Source: Chthonomonadia bacterium
GTDB taxonomy: Bacteria; Armatimonadota; HRBIN16
Direction of reading: 5' to 3'
NCBI GenBank assembly: GCA_013314755.1
Contig: JABUFA010000002.1
Location: 124,001 to 188,000, forward strand
DNA length: 64,000 nucleotides
The notes under the pieces are model-generated. The model was not told the origin of the DNA, did not search any database, and was given only the letters and a program-made list of their open reading frames with translations. Positions 1-9,187 of the stretch are shown one piece after another. A program made the translations under genes and the position numbers. Every line of letters begins with the position of its first letter. Position 1 is the stretch's first letter.

Positions 1-1392
1 ATAGTCGTAGGTGTAGGTGGTCACGATGCCGCGCGGATTGGTTACCGTCAGCACATTGCCATACTGGTCATAGGTGTAGGTGGTCACCTTGCCGTCCCGG
101 TCGGTGATGCGAGTGGGTCTGCCCGGGTTAGCCGGGTCTTCATACTCGATGGTGAGGCGATTGCCGTTGGCATCCGCCGTTCCCGTGTTGCGCCGAAACT
201 CGTTGAAATACTGTGTCCACTGGTAGACAACGGTGCCGGAACTATCCTTCACCGTCACCGACGTCTGACCTGGTGTGCTGTAATTATATTCTGTGCGGTT
301 GCCGTTGGCATCTACCCGCGCTACCACCCGTCCATTTGCATACTGCAGGGTAGAAGTGGCAACGCCAGAGCCGGTCGGGCTGGGCACGGTGATGCTGGAA
401 AGCAGAGGCTTGTTGGAAGCATACGCCACATAGCCGTAGCTGTAACGCATGGGCGGATTGGGTGTGCCTGCCGGTACTACCTGTGATACCCAGGTCAGAC
501 ACAGCGTTGTGCCCATATTAGCGGGCACTGAAAAGGCGTACGCCACCTGCCTGCCGTAGGCATCGGTCACCATGGACAGTTTATTGTTAGCCCCATACGT
601 CAAACTCAACAGAACCATCCCACTACCCGCTTCGGTTACCGAAACCAGACGACGCAGGGAATCCCAGGTGAAAGTGATGGAACGTCCCACCCGATTGATA
701 ATGGCTTGCAGCACATACAGGTCCGACGAGAAAGGCACAAATACCCACTGGGTTTGGTCACGCCAGGTGATGGTAATAGACTGCCACACATAAGGTGTGG
801 AAGAGGGAACACCGCGCACAAAATATGGACATCCGGAAGGCGGGACAAGCACCCCGGTCGGCTGTCCGTTCGCATCCAGCTGCGCCGTTAATACTTCGGA
901 GGCACCATAGGGATAGACCAGGCTGACCGACCATGTTCCTGCCGTCTGGTGCAGGGTGATGTCGTAGGAGTGCACCCAGCCCGGCGAAAGACCGGGGGAG
1001 CCATACTCATCCCCTGCGGCGAGGCCTCCATAGTAGTGTCGCCTCCACACCACCCGCGGTCCGTAAGGATTATACACTACCAGGTCGTCTGCTGGGCGAT
1101 AGGCTTCCACCCCAGCCGCCAGGTTCACCGGGTCGCCCGAAGAGGGAGCGTACACAGGATACAATGCACCCCCGCCGCACGAACCTCCACCGCCCGGAGG
1201 CTCACCACCATCACCAGGGTCGAGCACCGGGCAACCCGGCGGGTCAAAAGGACAACTGCCTTCCCAGGGAGAGGGCGGAGGGTCGGTAACCGGAGGGGGG
1301 TCCCCAGCTTTGTTCTTGTCTGCCCACGCTCCACCCGATAGTATGAGTAATAGAACACTCAACATGCACCAGCGATGAAGCTTGCCGTTCAT
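1..1392 (-). CDS. RHS/YD-repeat secreted protein, 3' end beyond the left edge
   Basis: The reading frame is open from the left edge to an ATG at 1392, preceded on the minus strand by a strong GGAGGGG ribosome site, so 464 N-terminal residues are visible. Residues 1-24 form a signal peptide (charged MNGKLHRW start, Leu-rich core, AWA end). A Gly/Pro/Cys-rich spacer follows. A long beta-rich region then passes into typical RHS/YD repeats such as RITDRDGKVTTYTYDQYGN and RVDANGNRTEYNYS near the truncated end. RHS proteins form large beta-cocoon shells, often with a variable, sometimes toxic, C-terminal tip. That tip lies outside this window, so function cannot be assigned. The gene starts 14 nt after the upstream TPR gene stops, so the two are probably co-transcribed. 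Confidence 0.9.
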   Translation of the reverse strand, partial: MNGKLHRWCMLSVLLLILSGGAWADKNKAGDPPPVTDPPPSPWEGSCPFDPPGCPVLDPGDGGEPPGGGGSCGGGALYPVYAPSSGDPVNLAAGVEAYRPADDLVVYNPYGPRVVWRRHYYGGLAAGDEYGSPGLSPGWVHSYDITLHQTAGTWSVSLVYPYGASEVLTAQLDANGQPTGVLVPPSGCPYFVRGVPSSTPYVWQSITITWRDQTQWVFVPFSSDLYVLQAIINRVGRSITFTWDSLRRLVSVTEAGSGMVLLSLTYGANNKLSMVTDAYGRQVAYAFSVPANMGTTLCLTWVSQVVPAGTPNPPMRYSYGYVAYASNKPLLSSITVPSPTGSGVATSTLQYANGRVVARVDANGNRTEYNYSTPGQTSVTVKDSSGTVVYQWTQYFNEFRRNTGTADANGNRLTIEYEDPANPGRPTRITDRDGKVTTYTYDQYGNVLTVTNPRGIVTTYTYDY

Positions 1393-1406
1393 CTTGTTCC
1401 CCTCCC

Positions 1407-2478
1407 TCAACGCGATGACTGCGACGGCGAAACGTTCGCGGGTAGATGTTGTTCTATCTGTGACGCTACACGGCGTAGTTCAGCCAGTTTCTGTTCTCGC
1501 TCCTTTGAACGCGCCACCACCCGACGCATTCCCTCCAGCCACTTCTGAGCCTGCGTTAATAGAACCGCATTGCGGCTACCCGCTAACCGCTGGGGGCGAC
1601 TCAGGCTCTGTTCCAGCGCCGACAACGAACGCTCGGCATCCCCTAACCGCGACCAGATGGCAGCCTGCCACATCCATGCCCGCTCAGGAAGCGCATTACC
1701 CAGCGCTAACGACCGTAGAACTATCCCCTCCCCGACCTCTCCAATCTTTTTCACCTGCTCAAAGGCTTCCAGCGCCTGCCCATACTTGCGCTGACGATAC
1801 AGGGATACGCCCAGGGCATACCAACCCTGCGCCAGCACTACTGGATGAATCCCCTCCGGCTCAGCCAAAATCTTCCGATACGCTACCTCTGCCTGCTCTG
1901 GTAAACCCTGGTACAGATATGCTTCACCAACCCCTAACAGCGCGTAGCCCGCCGCTGTGCGCCCAACTTCGTCCTTGCGCGTGGAGAGCTTCTGGGCAAT
2001 CTGCAAGAGGCGCGTTTTACCTTCCTCTAGCAACTTCCAACGCTCTGCTCCAGATCGATCCGCAGAAGCCCAGTACCGAGAGATATAAACAAAGCCAGTC
2101 TGCAGGAGTGCCTCCGCTTGAATATCTGTAGGCGCAAGAAGGTGATTGGATACCTGCTGGAACAGACGCTCGGCTTCCTCAAAGCGACGGTCATTGAGGC
2201 GGTAATACGCTACCATCCAGGCCGCTTCCGCACCGGCAGAAGTGTTAGGGTAATCTTGCAGAAGCTTCTCAAACAGCGTCAGCGCATCAGCACGTTTGCC
2301 GGCACTTTTGGTCTCATAAGCCTGTTTAAGCAGAGCATTGGCATCCTGTGAGGGGTCTTGTTGGAGGGCCAGGCTAAGCACTAACGGGGCATGTTGTGCT
2401 GGTGGTGTACCCCCCCCCCGCAACAGGTACACCTGCAGAGGTCAGGACTAGCAATGCACATAAAGCGTATGCTTTCAT
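1407..2478 (-). pseudogene. TPR-repeat secreted protein, frameshifted at a 10-G tract (or phase-variable)
   Basis: An ATG at 2478 lies behind an AGGAGG ribosome site and encodes a clear signal peptide (MKAYALCALLVLTSAGVPVA). After GVPVAGGG the coding strand enters a run of ten G (2410-2419). In that frame translation stops about 11 codons later. The frame that runs on to 1407 encodes tetratricopeptide-like helices (for example AGKRADALTLFEKLLQDYP and FEEAERLFQQV). Removing one G from the tract joins the two into a single 356-residue secreted TPR protein. As read, the long frame could only start at an internal GTG (2432) without a signal peptide. The gene may be a pseudogene, a phase-variable gene, a slippage-expressed gene or an assembly homopolymer error. 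It precedes the RHS gene by 14 nt and may help export or assemble it (inference). Confidence 0.8.
2410..2419 (-). repeat. Homopolymeric tract of ten G (coding strand) inside a gene
   Basis: Ten consecutive C on the + strand, read as G10 by the TPR gene, sit exactly between its signal peptide and its mature domain. Nine G would restore one continuous frame. Tracts of this length are classic sites of slipped-strand phase variation and also of sequencing error. Confidence 0.9.
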
Positions 2479-2671
2479 GGCAGCGCCTCCTGTCTGGGCA
2501 CATTTTCCACTTCCTATATATAGCAAGAATCGTACCAAAACTGGGGTTTTAAGGGGTTCAGAGCCAAAAATTTCTTGGTTTTTTTGCGACCATCGCTTCC
2601 CTCATGAATGCAGGAATCTCTCGCCGCTTCGCGAACACTTGTCTCAAACCTTCAGGAGGGTGTCCTGAACG

Positions 2672-5600
2672 ATGAGGCGTGGGATAATGGGCTTGGTGTG
2701 CCTGCTGATGATGGGAGCATCTGCCATGAGCCAAACGGTGAATCCAGAGTTTGACCCTAACGAAAAGCCGGGCGAACGCCCCTACGAAATGGTATGGGCA
2801 AACCGCAAGGAACCTGCCCCACCGACCCTGACCTTCCACAACCTGCAGGGCTGGCGCATGGAAGTCCACAACGGCGCGGAGGCGGTTCTGCAGGTCAGCA
2901 GGGCGCAAAACGTCTGGGATAGACCCGTCGCGAAACTGCGCTACCGGGGCAACGGGCAGGCGAACTCAGCGCCGCGTATCGTGATCCTTCCGCCCGCGCC
3001 GGTGGCGATACCGGATGGTGCAGACTGCGTGGAACTATGGGTGTACGGCAACCGCTGGAGCTGGGAGAACCCGCCCGACACGCCGCCCGTGCATATCTCC
3101 GTGATACTGCGCGATAGCGCAGGTGGTGAGTACACCGTACAGGTTGCCAGCGTGGAGTGGAAGGAGTGGTGGTTGCTGCATCGCAGGTTGCCCGCCGGCA
3201 TCCGCTTCCCCGCGCAGATGATGCGCATGGAGGTTTCCGGCGGCTGGCAGAACGACTGGCGCGAGATTTTCTTCGACTCGGTGCGCTTCTATCGCGAGCA
3301 ACTGCCCCCCTTGCAGTTCGCCCCGCGCCCAAAGAGGAACCTGACGCTGTTTGAGGGACAATCGCCGGGAGCAAACACCGGTCCGGGCAAACTCCCCTTC
3401 CCCACGCGCGATCTGACCATCCTGCCCATGCACTTCAGCGGCGCGTTCAAAAACCACCTTCAGCCCGACGGCGCAGGGCGATTCGTCTTCCTTTACGAGG
3501 GCAAGGACGGCAAGCTGGTATACCGATTTGACGCCAGCAGGGGCATCAACGGCATCCGCGCCGAATGGAACGGCAGGACGGTGTGGCAGTTTTCGGGCGC
3601 GGGCGTGCGCTTCGGTGAAAGTATCGGTGAACCCAAACTGAAGGGAGTGAGCGCCCAGCGAAGCGTCATCTCCGCCGAATACGACGACGGCACGACCCTG
3701 CGCCTGCAAATCGTGCAGAAATCGCTGATTGTGGACGTCATCAACCGCACCGCCAGGGCGACCGAACTGCACTTCGGACAGCTGGGCGGAGTCCACCAGC
3801 CGCGTGCCATGTACATACCTTATATTACTTATGGCAGTTCGCACCCCACCGTTCTGCTTTCGCGTGCGGGCAACCGCTGGCTATTCAGTTCGATATGGCT
3901 GGACTGGTATCGCTCCAACGGTTCAGAGCCGTACGGCGCCGAGTATGCCTCTGGCGACATCGCCCGCATCAACGGCGGCGTGCGCTACCATCCCAAAACC
4001 GACGGCACACGCAACCCCATGTTCGAACGCCTCTTCATCACCGTCTCGCCCATGCTGGAAGAGGTTCTGCCCACCATCGCCAACCCGGTGGGACTGCACG
4101 CCAAACAGGCGGTAGACCGCCTGTGGCAGGAATCGTGGGGACCGGACAACTACGAAAACCAGATGAAACGCAGTCGGATGCTGAGGGCGTATGGGATTGA
4201 GAAGCTGATACAGTGCAACCATGAAATCTCGTGGCGCGATGAGGGCGAGAGCTTCACCCTGCGCACCCGCGCCGCGCCGGGCAAAGGCGGCGATGAGGCG
4301 TTAAAACGCTACGTCGCGCATCAGCGGTCGATCGGCTGGTTCAGCGGGCTGTACACCAACTACTGCGACTTCGCCCCCGTCAACGAGCACTGGAACCCCG
4401 ATTTCGTCCAGCGCCAGCCCGACGGCGAATGGCGACCCGCCTGGCCCCGAAACTGGGCGCTGAAGCCGCTGAAAGCGGTGGAGTTCGACGCCATCCTCGC
4501 GCCGCAGATTAAGGCAAAATACAACCCCAACAGCGCATACACCGACGTGCACACCGCCGTACAGCCCTGGTGGTATACCGACTACGATGCCCGCGTGCCT
4601 GGCGCGGGAACCTTCGCGCAGACCTTCTACGCCTACGGCGAGCTCCTGCGCAACGACTCCCGCGTGTACGGCGGTCCCATCTTTTCGGAGGGCACGTACC
4701 AGTGGCTGTACGCCGGGCTGGCGGATGGCAACTACGCGCTGGCATACAACGGGCGACCGCTGGCGGTGGAGCCGCTCCTGCCGGTGTTTGACCTCTATCA
4801 GATACATACCAAAGAGTGCGACATCGGCATGGCGTGGACATCCTTCTTCTGCGATGCCATTCCCAACTGGCGAGCGCCTGAGAACATTGACCGCGCCATT
4901 GACCGCTTCCTTCTGCACACGCTCGCCTACGGGCATATCGGCTGGCTGGTGGAGGAAGAGCACGGCATTGAGCGCACCTGCCGCTCCTACTACATGCTCC
5001 AGCAGGTTCAGGCGCGATACGGTTTGCTGGCTCCCGCCCGCATCGCCTACTGGGATGGCGCGAAACTGGTGGGCGTCTCGGAGGCGGTTGTGCGCGACCT
5101 TCCTCGCACCCGCCGACAGCTCTATGTAGAATACCCCAACGGGCTGAAGCTGTGGCTGAACGACCACCCCTCCGAAGAGTGGAGAGTGAACATCGGCTCA
5201 CGGGCGTTTATCCTGCCCCCCGCCGGCTGGTTAGCCTACCAGAAGGATGCGTTGCTGAGCTACTCCGCGCTGGTGGAAGGGCGCAAGGTGGACTACCTGC
5301 GCAGTGAGGCATACATCTATCTGGACGGGCGCGGCGAGCTCTTCAACGCGCCAGAAGCCTCTTCAGACGGCGGACTCGCCATCACGCGCATCGCACCCAA
5401 CCGCCTGCAGGTCATCCACATCAGCGGCAAAGAGCAGTTTCGCATCGGGCGACCGTTCGGGGTCCAGGGCGCGCTGGTCTCCTGTCGGGCATACGATGTG
5501 GACGGCAACGAGCTCGCCAGACCGGCGACGCACGACAGCGGGCAGGAGACATGGGTGGAGCCAGTGGAGAAGGCGGTTCGCTACGTGCTGGAGTTTTCGG

Positions 5601-6655
5601 GGAAACGCACGTGGAGCATCGCGCCCGAGCGGAGAGAGGTTGTGCCCGGCGGAAGTGTCAGGGTAACCCTGCAGGGTGTGGCACAACAGGCACGGTGGCA
5701 GGTAGAAAACGGCGCATACGCGGACGGGGTGATACGTATAGACCCAGACCTGAGTCCGGGCGACACAGTGCTGGTGCGTGCAACGATTGGCGGCGGGAAG
5801 CGCGAGGCGGTGCTGAGGGTGGTGGAGCCGGTGCGCTGGCGATGGCAAACAGGCGGCTGGCAGAACCCGCAGCGCCTGACGCTAATCCCTATCTGGCGCA
5901 TCGCGCCCTCGAAGGACGAACCGCTCTCTGTGGAGTTCAACACCTCTGAAGGCTGGCAGGTGTCGCCGCGCTCCCTGCGCGTTGAGGGCGGCAGGATGCC
6001 CGCAAAGATTGACCTGCAGGTGCGAACCGACCTTCCCACAGGAACGGAGGGCGACCTGAGCATCACCCTGCGCGACGGCATCGCGCCCCACCGCGTCGGA
6101 CTGCGCCTGTGCGTGACGGAGACCCAGCCGGTGCTGACAGAGCTGACCAGCGCCGTAGCGATGTGGGGCATCGCGCGACGGGGACAGAAGGAGATTCCCG
6201 ACCCCGGCGGCACCGGCGCTCTGTATTACACAGGCGACCTGCCCGTGGGCGGCGTTTCAAAGAAAGGCATCTTCATGCACCCGCCGTACACAGGCGGGGT
6301 GGGCTATACCTGGGCGGAACTGAGAGCGATAACGTTACCCAATGCACCTTGCCTCTTTCACAGCTGGATTGGCATCCGGGACGGCGGCAACCCCAGCGAC
6401 GGCGTGCTGTTCAGGGTGGAACTGATAGACCAGCAGGGCAAGGTGCATCGGCTGGTGGAAGGTACGGGAATACAGGGCACGTGGCGCGAGCTGACCGCCG
6501 ACCTCTCATCGTTCGCTGGACAGACGGTACGCCTGCGCCTGATCGCAGACGTGGGACCCAACGACGACTCCACCGCCGACTGGGCATCCTGGGGCGAACC
6601 GTCGATAAAGGTCAAGGCGCCGGTGCGCACGCTACAGGTTGCGGAGGCGCGATGA
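2672..6655 (+). CDS. Very large secreted glycoside-hydrolase-like multidomain protein
   Basis: The 1327-residue protein starts at an ATG preceded by CAGGAGGGTG. Residues 1-20 are a signal peptide (MRRGIMGLVCLLMMGASAMS). An N-terminal beta-sandwich resembling a carbohydrate-binding module follows, then at about 240-470 a mutarotase-like super-sandwich, then at about 480-770 a probable TIM barrel with acidic clusters (YTDVHTAV near 622, GPIFSEG near 670). Ig-like beta domains come next, and a C-terminal NPCBM-like galactose-binding domain (about 1185-1320, GGVSKKGIFMHPPYTGG). This order resembles GH101-type or alpha-galactosidase-like extracellular enzymes, but no exact family is recognised and the catalytic residues are not proven. 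Its stop overlaps the next ATG (ATGA), so it is translationally coupled to another GH-like gene. Probable role: extracytoplasmic glycan cleavage. Confidence 0.75.
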   Translation: MRRGIMGLVCLLMMGASAMSQTVNPEFDPNEKPGERPYEMVWANRKEPAPPTLTFHNLQGWRMEVHNGAEAVLQVSRAQNVWDRPVAKLRYRGNGQANSAPRIVILPPAPVAIPDGADCVELWVYGNRWSWENPPDTPPVHISVILRDSAGGEYTVQVASVEWKEWWLLHRRLPAGIRFPAQMMRMEVSGGWQNDWREIFFDSVRFYREQLPPLQFAPRPKRNLTLFEGQSPGANTGPGKLPFPTRDLTILPMHFSGAFKNHLQPDGAGRFVFLYEGKDGKLVYRFDASRGINGIRAEWNGRTVWQFSGAGVRFGESIGEPKLKGVSAQRSVISAEYDDGTTLRLQIVQKSLIVDVINRTARATELHFGQLGGVHQPRAMYIPYITYGSSHPTVLLSRAGNRWLFSSIWLDWYRSNGSEPYGAEYASGDIARINGGVRYHPKTDGTRNPMFERLFITVSPMLEEVLPTIANPVGLHAKQAVDRLWQESWGPDNYENQMKRSRMLRAYGIEKLIQCNHEISWRDEGESFTLRTRAAPGKGGDEALKRYVAHQRSIGWFSGLYTNYCDFAPVNEHWNPDFVQRQPDGEWRPAWPRNWALKPLKAVEFDAILAPQIKAKYNPNSAYTDVHTAVQPWWYTDYDARVPGAGTFAQTFYAYGELLRNDSRVYGGPIFSEGTYQWLYAGLADGNYALAYNGRPLAVEPLLPVFDLYQIHTKECDIGMAWTSFFCDAIPNWRAPENIDRAIDRFLLHTLAYGHIGWLVEEEHGIERTCRSYYMLQQVQARYGLLAPARIAYWDGAKLVGVSEAVVRDLPRTRRQLYVEYPNGLKLWLNDHPSEEWRVNIGSRAFILPPAGWLAYQKDALLSYSALVEGRKVDYLRSEAYIYLDGRGELFNAPEASSDGGLAITRIAPNRLQVIHISGKEQFRIGRPFGVQGALVSCRAYDVDGNELARPATHDSGQETWVEPVEKAVRYVLEFSGKRTWSIAPERREVVPGGSVRVTLQGVAQQARWQVENGAYADGVIRIDPDLSPGDTVLVRATIGGGKREAVLRVVEPVRWRWQTGGWQNPQRLTLIPIWRIAPSKDEPLSVEFNTSEGWQVSPRSLRVEGGRMPAKIDLQVRTDLPTGTEGDLSITLRDGIAPHRVGLRLCVTETQPVLTELTSAVAMWGIARRGQKEIPDPGGTGALYYTGDLPVGGVSKKGIFMHPPYTGGVGYTWAELRAITLPNAPCLFHSWIGIRDGGNPSDGVLFRVELIDQQGKVHRLVEGTGIQGTWRELTADLSSFAGQTVRLRLIADVGPNDDSTADWASWGEPSIKVKAPVRTLQVAEAR

Positions 6656-7962
6656 AGCTTCCTGAATACTGCGTGGAGATAGACCCCTTCCTCGGAAGGT
6701 ACTACGCGGGTCGCAGTATGGAAAGCATCGCGGAAGAGCTGGCTGTGCACGGGTTCGACGGCGTGCAGTACGTGATTACCCGCGATAGCCGCGTGAATCG
6801 CGACCTGATTGACGCCCTGCATCGGCGCAAAATACACGTGGACTACGCCACCTTCGGCAACGGCACATACGACACGCAGGATTTGCCTGCGGGATGGGAG
6901 GGGTGGCGTATGGTCACCCGCCAGCCGATGAACGACGGCTACACCCGCCTGTGTCTCAATCATCCCGACTACCGCCGATGGAAGAAAGCGCAAATCGCCC
7001 GCATCCTGCGGGAGCACCCTTTTGATGGCGTGCATATCATGGAGCCGTTCTGGCCCGAGTACCCGGGACCTTCCGCCCCGGCATATGCTTGCCTGTGCGA
7101 ACGGTGTCGTGGGCTGTTTACTCAGATGCACCCTGGCGAGGAGCCGCCGGAGTTCACGGATGAATCGCATCCTCTCTTCTGGCGCAAGCAACCGGAGCTT
7201 TACGCAAAATGGGTGCAGTTCCGCGCCAGCTGTCACACCGACTTTCTGCATGACCTGCTGAACGGCGAGGGTGGCATCCGCCAAACGCGCCCGCGCACGC
7301 CGGTGACGGTCTGGATACTCGCTATTGACGTGCCCGACCCGGTGCGCTTTGTCAAGGAGGTACACGGTCAGGACATCGCCGATGTGGTTCGGCGGGCGCG
7401 CCCGGACGCAATTTGCCTGCAGACGCACTGGCCCGACTGGATCAAGGCAAACCTGCTTCCCGATTACGTGCGCGCATATCAACCGCTGGTGCGTGCCGCT
7501 CGCGCGGTGCGCTCCAACCTGCCGATAATGGTGCAGGCGGACATCGGCTCACAACCGCAGAACCGCCAGTCGTGGGATTGGATTGCCCGTTTCCGCCAGG
7601 CGTGCCGGCAGATTGGAGTACAGAGCGTCACGCTCTACGAATATATGCTGGGGATGTACATGTACACCGACCCGCCGCGCGTGATGAGGGCGATAAAAAC
7701 CGCACAAAACACGGTAATGCTCGTGTTCAACAAACGGGTGGACGCCCAAAACGCGGGCGACAAGAGCAGATATACTTTCGCGCCGCCGCTGGAGATTGAC
7801 AGCGTGCAGGTGGACGGTAATCTCGTGTACCTGCACACCGCCGCGCTTCGCCGGGGGCAACGCTACCGCCTGACCATCAAAGCGGTCAGAGATGACCCCT
7901 CTACTCGCTGGCTACCCGACACGCCTGCCTGTACGCTGGAGGAACAGACTGTAACGCTGTGA
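6652..7962 (+). CDS. TIM-barrel glycoside-hydrolase-like protein with C-terminal Ig-like domain
   Basis: The start is the ATG at 6652 that overlaps the preceding stop as ATGA; longer upstream openings in this frame are only the shadow of the larger gene. The 436-residue protein has no signal peptide. It shows barrel-like strands such as FDGVHIMEPFWPEYPG and a Cys cluster CLCERCRGLF (about 143-152), a signature common in uncharacterised GHL-type glycosidase barrels. Residues from about 350 on (VMLVFNKRVD...YRLTIKAVRDD) look like a bacterial Ig/SbsA-type domain. It lies between a secreted GH-like protein and a glycosyltransferase, so a role in processing a glycan seems likely. The substrate is unknown. 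Family assignment is inference from fold-like motifs only. Confidence 0.65.
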   Translation: MKLPEYCVEIDPFLGRYYAGRSMESIAEELAVHGFDGVQYVITRDSRVNRDLIDALHRRKIHVDYATFGNGTYDTQDLPAGWEGWRMVTRQPMNDGYTRLCLNHPDYRRWKKAQIARILREHPFDGVHIMEPFWPEYPGPSAPAYACLCERCRGLFTQMHPGEEPPEFTDESHPLFWRKQPELYAKWVQFRASCHTDFLHDLLNGEGGIRQTRPRTPVTVWILAIDVPDPVRFVKEVHGQDIADVVRRARPDAICLQTHWPDWIKANLLPDYVRAYQPLVRAARAVRSNLPIMVQADIGSQPQNRQSWDWIARFRQACRQIGVQSVTLYEYMLGMYMYTDPPRVMRAIKTAQNTVMLVFNKRVDAQNAGDKSRYTFAPPLEIDSVQVDGNLVYLHTAALRRGQRYRLTIKAVRDDPSTRWLPDTPACTLEEQTVTL

Positions 7963-9065
7963 TGCAGAACGTCACACATCGCGTGCTGATACTGAACTCC
8001 ACCTATTCCGTAGGTGGTGCAGAACGCATCCTTCAGCAGATTGCGCTGGGTCTTCGTTCCCGCTTCGAGATTCACGTTTGCGCCCTCTATCAGCCCGGCG
8101 TCATCGGGGAACAATTGGCTCAGCAGGGTGTCCCCGTACATGCCCTGTACGGCGCCTCTCGCACCGACCTGCGGGTGTTGCCTCGCTTTGTGCGCCTGTT
8201 ACGACAGATTCGCCCCCAGGTGCTGTTGACCGTCGATTCGCCGCACGCTGTGGTGTATGCGGTCATCGCGAAACGATTGCACCTGGTGCCGAGGCTGATT
8301 ATCGCGGTACACTCCTTCGGCAAATCGCAACGAGCACGCGAGATAGCCATCGCGCGCCGCCTGGCATCAGGGGTGACGGACACACTCATCGCGCTGACAG
8401 ACCTGCACCGCCGTTTCCTGCTGGAACAGGAGGGATGGAAGGCACGGCAGGTGCTGGTCATTCCCAACGGGGTAGACCTGCAACGATTCTCACCAGAGGG
8501 ACAGCACCTCCGGGAGGCATTGGGGTTGAATGCGCACACCGAATCATTCGGAATCGTCGCGGGACTGCGCTCGGAGAAAAACCTCTTCCGTTTCCTGCGC
8601 GTGGCTGAGCAGGTGCTCTCTGCCCTGCCGAACGCCCGGGCTTTTATCGTCGGCGATGGCGAACTGCGCGACGACCTGCAGGCGTTCTGCCAGCAGATGA
8701 AGCACGCTTCACGAATAACCTTCACCGGCGCCCTGCAGGACATTCCCGCCGTGTGGCGCTCGCTGGACGTGGCGGTGCTGACCTCCGACCGCGAGGTGTT
8801 ACCCATGACGCTGATTGAAGCCGCCGCGTGTGGCGTGCCCGCAGTTAGCACCGACGTGGGCGCGGTGCGCGACATCGTCCTGGAAGGCGAGACAGGTTTC
8901 GTGGTGCCGGTGGAGGATGAAGGGCTTCTGGTGGAACGCATCATTTACCTGCTACAACATCCCGACGAGCGCAGACGTATGGGCGAACGCGCCCGCCAGC
9001 ACGCCGAAGCACACTTTGACCTGCAGACCATGCTGGAACGATACGCGCAGGTACTCGCCCTTTGA
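7962..9065 (+). CDS. GT4-family glycosyltransferase
   Basis: The protein has 367 residues from ATG 7962, which overlaps the previous stop by one base (TGATG); a GTG at 7959 would add one residue. It has the GT-B architecture of retaining GT4 enzymes. The N-terminal domain carries the acceptor-side GGAER motif (about 14-18). The C-terminal nucleotide-sugar domain has VIPNGVDLQRFSP, FIVGDGELRDDL, and the EX7E-type element in LIEAAACGVPAVSTDVGA. It probably transfers a sugar from an NDP-sugar to a cell-surface glycan or lipid at the cytoplasmic face. It is the last gene of the three-gene carbohydrate operon. The donor and acceptor cannot be read from the sequence. Confidence 0.88.
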   Translation: MQNVTHRVLILNSTYSVGGAERILQQIALGLRSRFEIHVCALYQPGVIGEQLAQQGVPVHALYGASRTDLRVLPRFVRLLRQIRPQVLLTVDSPHAVVYAVIAKRLHLVPRLIIAVHSFGKSQRAREIAIARRLASGVTDTLIALTDLHRRFLLEQEGWKARQVLVIPNGVDLQRFSPEGQHLREALGLNAHTESFGIVAGLRSEKNLFRFLRVAEQVLSALPNARAFIVGDGELRDDLQAFCQQMKHASRITFTGALQDIPAVWRSLDVAVLTSDREVLPMTLIEAAACGVPAVSTDVGAVRDIVLEGETGFVVPVEDEGLLVERIIYLLQHPDERRRMGERARQHAEAHFDLQTMLERYAQVLAL

Positions 9066-9091
9066 CTTCTGCCCGATTCTGGTGGTAACAT
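9062..9091 (+). promoter_or_regulatory. Candidate sigma-70 promoter for secA
   Basis: TTGACT (9062-9067), an 18-nt spacer and TAACAT (9086-9091) lie about 95 nt upstream of the secA start. The -35 element overlaps the stop codon of the preceding glycosyltransferase gene. Found by eye; no transcription-start data. Confidence 0.45.
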
Positions 9092-9187
9092 TAATGGGGA
9101 ATACATCGTATTCTACGTAGCGGAAACAGCCGAAAATAACGTCGTAGCAGTTTTGTGGGTGCCTCACAAGCGCCGAAGGAGTACGCC

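Noticed and set aside
6109-6651. Upstream extension of the second carbohydrate gene
   Set aside because: It lies inside the previous gene in another frame with Arg/Gly-rich shadow sequence; the ATGA start at 6652 fits better.
9114-9121. CTACGTAG palindrome upstream of secA
   Set aside because: Eight bases only; too short to argue for an operator.
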